Source of the DNA: Saccharopolyspora montiporae
GTDB taxonomy: Bacteria; Actinomycetota; Actinomycetes; Mycobacteriales; Pseudonocardiaceae
Assembly (NCBI RefSeq): GCF_015209505.1
Contig: NZ_JADEYC010000005.1
Coordinates: 1 to 64,000, forward strand
Reading direction: 5' to 3'
Length of the DNA stretch: 64,000 nt
Below the pieces are notes generated by a model. It was given only the letters and a program-made list of their open reading frames with translations. It had not been told where the DNA came from and searched no databases. Below are positions 16,733 through 23,273 of this stretch, piece after piece. Both the position numbers and the translations under genes were made by a program. Numbering within the stretch: position 1 is the stretch's first letter; the number at the start of each line of letters is the position of its first letter.

Positions 16733-17985
16733 TGACGGCGACCGGGCGAGAGCGGGAGTCGGAGTTCGGGGTGCTGACCGACGAGGCGATCGAGCAGTCC
16801 CGGCGCCGCCTCGGCGTGCCGGTCCCGCAGCGCAACCCGCCGCACAACTACGAGGTGACCTGGGACGGGGTCCGGCACTTCGCCTATGGCTACGGCGACG
16901 ACAACCCGCTCTACTGCGATCCCGAGCACGGCCGGAGCACCTGCTGGGGGGCGCTGATCGCACCGCCGACGTTCCTCTACACGATGGGCGAGGACGCCGC
17001 GCCGAAGCCGGACGCGGAGACCAGAGCACTGCTCAAGGGGGACCCGTTCGCCGGGCTCGGCTCGTACCAGGCGGTGATGGAGTTCGAGTGGTGGCGGCCG
17101 CTGCGGCTGGGCGACCGGTGCCGGGTGCTGCAGACGCAGGTGGGCGTGCGGCCCAAGCGCAGCTCCTTCGGCGGGCGCACCGCGCACGTCACCAACGACT
17201 ACCTCTACACCAACGGGCACGGCGAGCTGCACGCGGTCCGGCGCGGCACCTGGATCAACGCCGAGCGGCGCGCCTCGAAGGAGCGGGCCAAGGAGACGCT
17301 GGAACAGCCGCCCTACGCGCCCGAGCAGTTGGCCGAGATCGACGCGGCCTACGCGGCCGAGACGAGGGCCGGCGCCGAGCCGCGCCGCTGGGAGGACGTC
17401 GAGATCGGCGATGTCCTGCAACCCAAGGTGAAGGGCCCGCTGACCGTCACCGACGTGATCGTCTGGCACCTGGGGTGGGGCATGCAGCTCACCCCGCCCG
17501 GCGCGTTCAAGATCGCGGCGAACGTCCGGCGCAAGGCGCCGGGGCTCTACCCGCCCAACGAGCGCAACATCCCGGACACGGTGCAGCGGCTGCACTGGGA
17601 GCCGGCGCGCGCCACGGAACTGGGGCTGCCGAACTCCTACGACTACGGCGGGATGCGCGAGACCTGGCTGTGCCACCTGCTCACCGACTGGATCGGCGAC
17701 GACGGCTGGCTGTGGCGGCTGCGCTGCGAACACCGCCGGTTCAACTACCTCGGCGACACCACCTGGGTGCGCGGCGAGGTCGTGGACAAGCGGCGGACCG
17801 AGGGGCGCAACGAGGTGCACATCGCGGTGCGCTGCGAGAACCAGCGCGGTGAGGTCACCACGCCGGGCACGGCCGTGGTGCTGCTGCCGAGCCGGGACCG
17901 GGCCGTCGAGCTCCCGCAGCCGCCGGCCGCGGACCTCGACGGCGCGGTGGCCAGCGAACTGGCCAGGTTCGACGTCGGGGGCTGA
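16732..17985 (+). CDS. MaoC-like / FAS1-type double-hotdog enoyl-CoA hydratase
   Basis: A 417-residue protein with two hotdog halves. The N-terminal half matches the FAS1-like dehydratase region (YAYGDDNPLYCDPEHG and APPTFLYTMGED). The C-terminal half starts near WEDVEIGDVLQPKVKGPLTV. It would hydrate the enoyl-CoA made by the paired dehydrogenases, just upstream of an aldolase step. The ATG overlaps the previous stop as ATGA. Unlike steroid ChsH2 it has no DUF35 tail; a DUF35 domain is instead fused to the thiolase at 7486. It is the last gene of the rightward operon and faces the GntR gene across 57 bp. Confidence 0.82.
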   Translation: MTATGRERESEFGVLTDEAIEQSRRRLGVPVPQRNPPHNYEVTWDGVRHFAYGYGDDNPLYCDPEHGRSTCWGALIAPPTFLYTMGEDAAPKPDAETRALLKGDPFAGLGSYQAVMEFEWWRPLRLGDRCRVLQTQVGVRPKRSSFGGRTAHVTNDYLYTNGHGELHAVRRGTWINAERRASKERAKETLEQPPYAPEQLAEIDAAYAAETRAGAEPRRWEDVEIGDVLQPKVKGPLTVTDVIVWHLGWGMQLTPPGAFKIAANVRRKAPGLYPPNERNIPDTVQRLHWEPARATELGLPNSYDYGGMRETWLCHLLTDWIGDDGWLWRLRCEHRRFNYLGDTTWVRGEVVDKRRTEGRNEVHIAVRCENQRGEVTTPGTAVVLLPSRDRAVELPQPPAADLDGAVASELARFDVGG

Positions 17986-18042
17986 TCAGCGCGGCCGTGG
18001 CCGGCGAGGTGCGGAAACTCGGCGGCGGCCCGAGGACCGCGC

Positions 18043-19539
18043 TCAGTGCCACCAGGGGCTGAGGGCGTCCAGATGCCTGCGCATCCGGTGCCGGGCCACA
18101 CCGGTGTCGCCGTCGGTGATCGCGTCCAGGATGCGCTGGTGCACGTGCTGGACCTCCTCGGCCGCCGCGTCCCCCGGCAGCGTTCGGTCTTGGCCCGAGG
18201 CGTGCCGGCGGAACAGGTCGGTGATGACGTCGAGGAACAGCGACAGCACCGGGTTGCCCGCCAACTCGGCCAGTTCGGAGTGGAACAGGTCGGCCTTGCG
18301 CGGCTGGTCGGCCGGGCCCTCGCCGGGCCAGCGGACCGCCGAGGACAGCCGCTCGGCCACTTCGGCGTCGCCGTCGAGGTGCCGCTGGGTCACCCGCGCG
18401 ACGGTGCCGAGTTCGATGGCGTCGCGCACGACGCGCAGGTCGTCCGCGGTCACCGACTGGTACTCGAGGTAGAGCGCCATCGTGTCGATGCTGGCTTGCG
18501 GCTCGGGTTCGGTGACGATCAGCCCGCCACCGGGGCCGCGCCGCATCCGCGCGACCGAGTGGTACTCCAGCAGCCGCACGGCTTCGCGCAGCACCGCCCT
18601 GCTGATGCCGTAGCGGGCGAGCAGGTCGGCCTCCGAGCCGAGCGCGGACCCGATCTGCCAGCCGCGCGCGGCGATGTCGTCGTGGATCCTGGCCGCGACC
18701 ACCTCGGCGAGCTTGGCCCGCGAGCCGTCCGCCACCTCGGGTTCGATCACGGCGCCCGCGACCCGCGCCCGGCGCACCCGGTGCTCCTCGATCCACGAGG
18801 CCACCCGCTCCAGGTGTCCGGCCAGCGTCGTCTGCGCGCGGGCCCCGTCGCCCGCGATGACGGAGTCCGCGATGGCTCGGTGCGCCTCGTGCGCGGTTTC
18901 CTTCGCCTCCCGCACTGTCGCCTTGGACAGCCGTCGTGACGTGTGCGAGTACCGGGCGGTGAGCCGGGTGAGGACGTCAATGAACAGGTGCAGCGCCGGA
19001 TTGCCGGACAGCTCGCCGAGCAGCGGGTGCAGCCGCTCGTAGGACCGGTTGGCCCGGTCGTCGCGGTGCGCCTCTTCCTCGTCGAGAGCGGCGCGCAACG
19101 TGTCGATGCCGTCCTCGGTGATGCGTTCGGCGGCCAGGCCCACGGCGATCGGTTCGAGCAGCAGCCGCGCCTGCAGCAGGTCGGTGACGCTCGTGCCGAG
19201 GTACTCCAGGTAGATGACCAGGGATCGGGTGGCGGGGCCCGCGTCCGGTGCGCAGATGATCAGCCCGCCACCCGGCCCGCGGCGCATCCGCGCGACCCGG
19301 TGGTGCTCGACCAGGCGCACCGCCTCGCGCAGGACCGCGCGGCTGATCCCGTAGCGCTCGCGCAGCTCCTGCTCCGAGCCGAGGGGCTCATCGACGGGCC
19401 AGCCCCACCGCATGACGTCGGCCTCGATCCGGTGCGCGACCTGGGCTGCGAGCTTGGCGATGGGAACGTCGGTATCGTCGGTGTCCGCGATCGGCTGCCA
19501 CGCGGCGTCCGCGTGCTCCTGGTCAGCGGCGGTCACCAT
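18043..19539 (-). CDS. Tandem-duplicated GntR (FadR-type) regulator
   Basis: A 498-residue protein made of two complete GntR units in series. Each has a winged-helix domain and an FCD effector domain: HTH 1 about residues 25-100, HTH 2 about 275-345. The recognition segment YGISRAVLREAVRL and the wing VARMRRGPGGGLI occur in both halves. Such a protein may bind as a single-chain pseudo-dimer. FCD domains sense carboxylic or acyl-CoA ligands, fitting control of the surrounding catabolic operons. The ATG is at 19539. It could be cotranscribed with the SDR and dehydrogenase genes upstream (124 bp gap) or have its own promoter. Confidence 0.9.
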   Translation of the reverse strand: MVTAADQEHADAAWQPIADTDDTDVPIAKLAAQVAHRIEADVMRWGWPVDEPLGSEQELRERYGISRAVLREAVRLVEHHRVARMRRGPGGGLIICAPDAGPATRSLVIYLEYLGTSVTDLLQARLLLEPIAVGLAAERITEDGIDTLRAALDEEEAHRDDRANRSYERLHPLLGELSGNPALHLFIDVLTRLTARYSHTSRRLSKATVREAKETAHEAHRAIADSVIAGDGARAQTTLAGHLERVASWIEEHRVRRARVAGAVIEPEVADGSRAKLAEVVAARIHDDIAARGWQIGSALGSEADLLARYGISRAVLREAVRLLEYHSVARMRRGPGGGLIVTEPEPQASIDTMALYLEYQSVTADDLRVVRDAIELGTVARVTQRHLDGDAEVAERLSSAVRWPGEGPADQPRKADLFHSELAELAGNPVLSLFLDVITDLFRRHASGQDRTLPGDAAAEEVQHVHQRILDAITDGDTGVARHRMRRHLDALSPWWH

Positions 19540-19565
19540 CCGGCCAACTCCTCTGAACGGTCGTT

Positions 19566-19586
19566 TGCGTATCCTCAGTCTACGCG
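19566..19586. promoter_or_regulatory. Inverted repeat upstream of the GntR gene
   Basis: GCGTA and TACGC arms separated by 9 bases, 27 bp ahead of the GntR start, in the short gap to the SDR gene. Position and symmetry suit an autoregulatory operator, but the arms are short and chance is possible. Confidence 0.3.
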
Positions 19587-19663
19587 CATGCGGAGCAAAA
19601 CCGTACAGATGCCTGTTTCAGCGTGGTGGTCGGGCCCGATTCGGGCCACTGTTTACCGCCGGT

Positions 19664-20434
19664 TCACCGCGGTGCGAACCGCTGCCCCGCGTCCAGCCGG
19701 AGGCACTGCCCGTTGAGCATCGGGTTGTCGACGATCGCCAGGACGAGCTTGGCGTACTCCTCCGGGCGGCCCATCCGCCGGGGGAACGCGGCGTCCTTGA
19801 CCAGCGCGGACTTGGCCTCGTCCGGGAGCTTGCGCACCGCCCCCGTTTCGAACAGGCTCGGCGCGATCGCCAGCACGCGGATGCCGAGCGAGCCCAGGTC
19901 GCGCGCCATCGTCAGGGACATGCCGGCGATGGCGGCTTTCGCCGCGGTGTAGGCAACTTGGCCGACCTGGCCCTCGAACGCGGCGATGGACGCGGTGTTG
20001 ACGATGACGCCGCGTTCGCCGGTGCCCTCGGGATCCTCGGGTTCGTTGCCGCTCATCCGCGCGGCCGCGAGCCGGCTGATGTTGAACGTGGCGACCGCGT
20101 TGAGGTCGAGCACGCGGCGGAAGGTGTCGAGATCGTGCGGCCCCCGCTTGGTGAGCGTGCGTTGCGCGATGCCGCCACCGGCGGTGGTGACGGTGATGTG
20201 CAGCCCCCCGAGATCGTCGGCGGCCGTGGCCAGCGCCCGTTCGGTGCCCGCGAAATCGGTGACGTCGACCGGGTGGAAACTGCCGCCGCACGCGGTGGCC
20301 ACCACCTCGCCGTCGGAGTCCGGGCGGTCGAGCACCGCCACGTCCGCGCCGCGGGCGGCGAGCAGTTCGGCGCTGGCGCGGCCCATGCCGGAGGCCCCGC
20401 CGAACACGGCGGCCTTCTTGCCCTTCGTCTCCAT
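19664..20434 (-). CDS. Short-chain dehydrogenase, HSD10-like 3-hydroxyacyl-CoA dehydrogenase
   Basis: A 256-residue classical SDR. The cofactor motif is FGGASGMGRASAELLAARGA, followed by Asp in AVLDRP, implying NAD preference. The catalytic set is NTASIAAFEGQ and YTAAK. The N-terminus and the AIAPSLFETGAV segment resemble type-2 3-hydroxyacyl-CoA dehydrogenases (HSD10). It would oxidise the hydroxyacyl-CoA after hydration. It lies 26 bp behind the acyl-CoA dehydrogenase gene at 20461 in a leftward operon. Confidence 0.87.
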   Translation of the reverse strand: METKGKKAAVFGGASGMGRASAELLAARGADVAVLDRPDSDGEVVATACGGSFHPVDVTDFAGTERALATAADDLGGLHITVTTAGGGIAQRTLTKRGPHDLDTFRRVLDLNAVATFNISRLAAARMSGNEPEDPEGTGERGVIVNTASIAAFEGQVGQVAYTAAKAAIAGMSLTMARDLGSLGIRVLAIAPSLFETGAVRKLPDEAKSALVKDAAFPRRMGRPEEYAKLVLAIVDNPMLNGQCLRLDAGQRFAPR

Positions 20435-20460
20435 CGATGTCCTCTCGTCGGTGACCGGGA

Positions 20461-21585
20461 TCAGGTCGGCGCGGGCTGCCGCAGGCTCAAGCGGCACAGG
20501 CGTTCGCGGTGGATGGCGGGCCCGCCGTGCAACGCGCTGTCGGCCTTCGCGCGGCGCAGGTAGAGGTGCAGATCGTGTTCCCAGGTGAACCCGATGCCGC
20601 CGTGCAGCTGCAACGACCCGCCCGCCACCTCGGTGCTCGCGGAGCTGGAATGCGACGCGGCCACGCACGCGGCGCGCGCGGCGTCGGGGGCTCCGGCGTC
20701 GGCGGCCATCGCCGCGTAGTAGGTCGCGGCCCTGGTGCCGTGCACCAGCATCGCCATCGTGGCGCACGTGTGCTTGACCGCCTGGAACGTGCCGAGCTGC
20801 CGTCCGAACTGCACGCGTTCCGACATGTAGTCGACGGTCATCTCCACCATCCGGCTCGTCACGCCGAGGATCTCGGCCGAGGCCAGCACGCACGCGTCGT
20901 CGAGCAGCCGCTGGACGGCGACGGGACCGTCGTGCAGCCGGCGGTCCGGTGGGATCCGCACGCCGTCGAACCGGACTTCGTAGAACGAGCGGGTCAGGTC
21001 CAGCGTCCGCTGGCGCCGCAGGGCGACTCCCGGAGCGTCGCGGTCGACCACGAACGAAGCGAGACCGTCGTCGTGGCGCGCCGTCACCAGCAGCCACCGC
21101 GCTCCGCCCGCGTCCTGGACCGCGGTCTTGACTCCGTCCAGGACTACCGAGCCGCGGTCGGTGCGGGCCGCGGTGCGCACGCCGTCGAGAGTCCACGGCG
21201 CGCCCGGTTCGGCGAAAGCCCAGGTCATCCAGTCGGTTCCGTCGGCGAGCGCGGGCAGGACCTCCGAGCGCAGAGCCGTGGTCCCGTGCCGGGACAGCGC
21301 GAGCCCGGCCAGCGCGGCGGGCAGGATCGGCACGCTCGCGGCGGCACGGCCGAGCTCTTCGGCGACCAGTGCCAGCTCGGTGAGTCCCTGGCCGTCGCCG
21401 CCGTGCTCCGGGGGCAGGGCCAGGCCGGGCCACCCGAACTCGCCCGCCAGCTCCCACAGCGTCGGATCGACGTCGTCGTCGGAGGCCGCGCGGGCTCGGA
21501 CGGCCTCGATCGGTGCGTGGTCGGACAGCAGTCGCCGCGATGCCGCACGCAGCATCGCCTGCTCGTCGGTGAGCTCGAAGTCCAC
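20461..21585 (-). CDS. Acyl-CoA dehydrogenase, alpha-type partner (pair 2)
   Basis: A 374-residue acyl-CoA dehydrogenase beginning VDFELTDEQAMLRAASRRLL. The SERVQFGRQLGTFQAVKHTC and LQLHGGIGFTWEHDLHLYLR blocks place it in the same subgroup as the gene at 14361. GTG at 21585 fits the usual family start; GTG 21615 is an upstream alternative. It is divergent from the dehydrogenase at 21744 across 158 bp that carry shared motif copy 3. The two probably form a second heteromeric enzyme whose halves are made from one bidirectional promoter region. Confidence 0.88.
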   Translation of the reverse strand: MDFELTDEQAMLRAASRRLLSDHAPIEAVRARAASDDDVDPTLWELAGEFGWPGLALPPEHGGDGQGLTELALVAEELGRAAASVPILPAALAGLALSRHGTTALRSEVLPALADGTDWMTWAFAEPGAPWTLDGVRTAARTDRGSVVLDGVKTAVQDAGGARWLLVTARHDDGLASFVVDRDAPGVALRRQRTLDLTRSFYEVRFDGVRIPPDRRLHDGPVAVQRLLDDACVLASAEILGVTSRMVEMTVDYMSERVQFGRQLGTFQAVKHTCATMAMLVHGTRAATYYAAMAADAGAPDAARAACVAASHSSSASTEVAGGSLQLHGGIGFTWEHDLHLYLRRAKADSALHGGPAIHRERLCRLSLRQPAPT

Positions 21586-21639
21586 GATCCTCCACCCCGT
21601 CGCCGGCGGTCGCACCGATGACGGCGCGACGTCAACAAA

Positions 21640-21654
21640 GTATACTCTTTTTCG
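21640..21654. promoter_or_regulatory. AT-rich shared promoter motif, copy 3
   Basis: GTATACTCTTTTTCG on the + strand, the reverse complement of the first 15 positions of copies 1 and 2 (consensus GTRTACYCTTTWTCG). It lies 55 bp from the leftward dehydrogenase start and 90 bp from the rightward one. Confidence 0.6.
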
Positions 21655-21743
21655 GCCGCGGTCGAGATGCCGACGATTCTCCGGGGTGCTCCGGAGAGTG
21701 TCGCGATCCGCTGCGGGACGCCCGACGACGACGAGGGGAAGCG

Positions 21744-22928
21744 ATGCGGCTGGAGTCCACGCCGGAGCTCACGGCGTTCCGGGACGAGGTGCGGGCGTTC
21801 GTCGCCCGGCACGCGCCGGGGAAGAAGACCCGTGCGGGGGTGCGCGCGCCGGACGCGGATCTCCTGCCCGCGATCAGGGAATGGACCGCGAAGCTCTTCG
21901 ACGCGGGCTTCCTCGGGATCGACTGGCCGGAGGAGTACGGGGGGCGTCCGGACGCCGATCCCCGGGAGGCGTTCGTCGTGGCCGAGGAGATCGCCCGGGC
22001 CCGCACGTGGCCGCCGATCGGTGCCGCGGCGTTGGCCGCTGCGGCGCTGATCGAGTTCGGTCGTGCCGAGCAGCGCGCGCGGCTGCTGCCCCGGATCCGC
22101 TCCTGCGCGGACGTGTGGTGCCAGCTCTTCAGCGAACCGAACGCCGGGAGCGATCTCGCGGCGTTGCGGACCCGAGCGCGCCGCGAGGGCGAGGAGTTCG
22201 TCGTCGACGGCCAGAAGGTCTGGACGACCAACGGCCAGCACGCGGACATGGGCCTGCTGCTGGCCCGGACCGACCCCGATGCGCGCAAGCACCGCGGCAT
22301 CACGGCGTTCGCGGTGGACATGCGCAGCCCCGGCGTGGACGTCCGCCCGCTGCGGGAGATCACCGGGACCACCGACTTCAACGAGGTCTTCCTCGACGGC
22401 GTCCGGGTGCCGGCGGCCGACGTGATCGGCGAGGTCGACGACGGCTGGCGGGTGGCGATGAGCAGCCTCGGGCGGGAGCGGTCCGGCGTCGCGGCCCGGG
22501 GGGTCGAGCTGTTCGCGATGCTCGACGACCTGCTGGGCCTGGCGGAAGGTGCGTCCGCCGGCGGCGGGGCCGCCCTGGAGGATTCCGCGACCCGGCAGGA
22601 GATCGGGGAGCTCGCGACGCGGGTGCACGTCAACGCCGCGATGGTCGGCATGGCGCAGTCGCGCATGGCGCACGGCACCGACCGGCCCGGTGATGGCCCG
22701 TTCGGCAAGATCTTCTTCAGCGAGCTCAACCACGACCTCGCGGCGTTCGGCGTCCGGTTGCAGGGCGCCGACGGGCTGCTCACCGAGGAGGACCACGCCG
22801 CGGTGGCCGACGGCTGGTGGCAGGACGCCGACCTGTACTCGCGCGCCTTCACCATCGCGGGCGGGGCGAACGAAGTGCTGCGCACGCAGATCGCAGAACG
22901 GGAACTGGGACTTCCGCGCGGGTCGTGA
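21744..22928 (+). CDS. Acyl-CoA dehydrogenase, second subunit (pair 2)
   Basis: A 394-residue acyl-CoA dehydrogenase with LFSEPNAGSDLAALRTRARR, VDGQKVWTTNGQHADMG and the C-terminal FTIAGGANEVLRTQIAEREL. Same subgroup as the gene at 15518. The ATG at 21744 follows GAGGGG. It probably partners the divergently transcribed gene at 20461. The FAD-dependent oxidation would give an enoyl-CoA; the chain position attacked is unknown. Confidence 0.9.
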   Translation: MRLESTPELTAFRDEVRAFVARHAPGKKTRAGVRAPDADLLPAIREWTAKLFDAGFLGIDWPEEYGGRPDADPREAFVVAEEIARARTWPPIGAAALAAAALIEFGRAEQRARLLPRIRSCADVWCQLFSEPNAGSDLAALRTRARREGEEFVVDGQKVWTTNGQHADMGLLLARTDPDARKHRGITAFAVDMRSPGVDVRPLREITGTTDFNEVFLDGVRVPAADVIGEVDDGWRVAMSSLGRERSGVAARGVELFAMLDDLLGLAEGASAGGGAALEDSATRQEIGELATRVHVNAAMVGMAQSRMAHGTDRPGDGPFGKIFFSELNHDLAAFGVRLQGADGLLTEEDHAAVADGWWQDADLYSRAFTIAGGANEVLRTQIAERELGLPRGS

Positions 22929-22978
22929 GAACGCGGGGCGCCGCGGCATCGGATCCCGCGCGGACAGGAGGATCCATT

Positions 22979-23086
22979 GTGGACGAAATAGTTACCCGAA
23001 GCGAAGCTGGCCATCGATGCTTTGGGGTGGCCGGAATCCCGCCCGGGTGTGGATCGTTCTCCCGCGATGATCCCTTGTCCCGGTGA
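22979..23086 (+). CDS. Possible small ORF (35 residues), unknown
   Basis: GTG at 22979 has an excellent ribosome site (AGGAGG, 7-base spacing) 50 bp after the dehydrogenase stop. The predicted peptide has two Cys (RCFGVAGIPPGCG) and no recognised family. Its codons are less GC-biased than its neighbours, for example GAA ATA GTT. It may be a real small protein, a regulatory peptide or the stub of a lost gene. Confidence 0.3.
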   Translation: MDEIVTRSEAGHRCFGVAGIPPGCGSFSRDDPLSR

Positions 23087-23094
23087 TCGAGCTG

Positions 23095-23135
23095 TGCTAA
23101 GCAAGTGACCAACAATGTTAAGCGGGTGCTCAGCA
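23095..23135. promoter_or_regulatory. Triple TGYTNAGCR operator upstream of the molybdenum hydroxylase operon
   Basis: Three 9-bp near-palindromes: TGCTAAGCA (23095-23103), TGTTAAGCG (23116-23124) and TGCTCAGCA (23127-23135). Their start points are 21 and 11 bp apart, about two helical turns and one, so they lie on one DNA face. The last two, with identical spacing, recur in the mce promoter at 38735-38754. Confidence 0.7.
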
Positions 23136-23183
23136 CTCGTGCACGATCGCCAGGGTGTCGGCACGATTCAAAGGAGAATTCGT

Positions 23184-23273
23184 GTGAGTGCCTTGAACGG
23201 ATCTTCTCTTCCACGACAACGACCCCGGGTGGCGCTGCCGAACGCTCGCGGCGCCCGGGTGGTGTTCCGATGA
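23184..23273 (+). CDS. 29-codon leader ORF before the molybdenum hydroxylase
   Basis: GTG at 23184 sits 7 bases after a strong AAGGAG. The reading frame ends TGA inside the ATGA that starts the large subunit at 23270. The large-subunit start itself has only a weak ribosome site. This points to translational coupling through a short, Arg-rich leader peptide. The peptide matches nothing I know. A misplaced start or frameshift is less likely, because large subunits of this family begin as the downstream frame does. Confidence 0.55.
   Translation: MSALNGSSLPRQRPRVALPNARGARVVFR

Noticed and set aside
22979..23086. Mycofactocin precursor peptide (mftA) as identity of the small ORF
   Set aside because: The peptide lacks the C-terminal Val-Tyr ending required for the precursor, and no mft genes are nearby.
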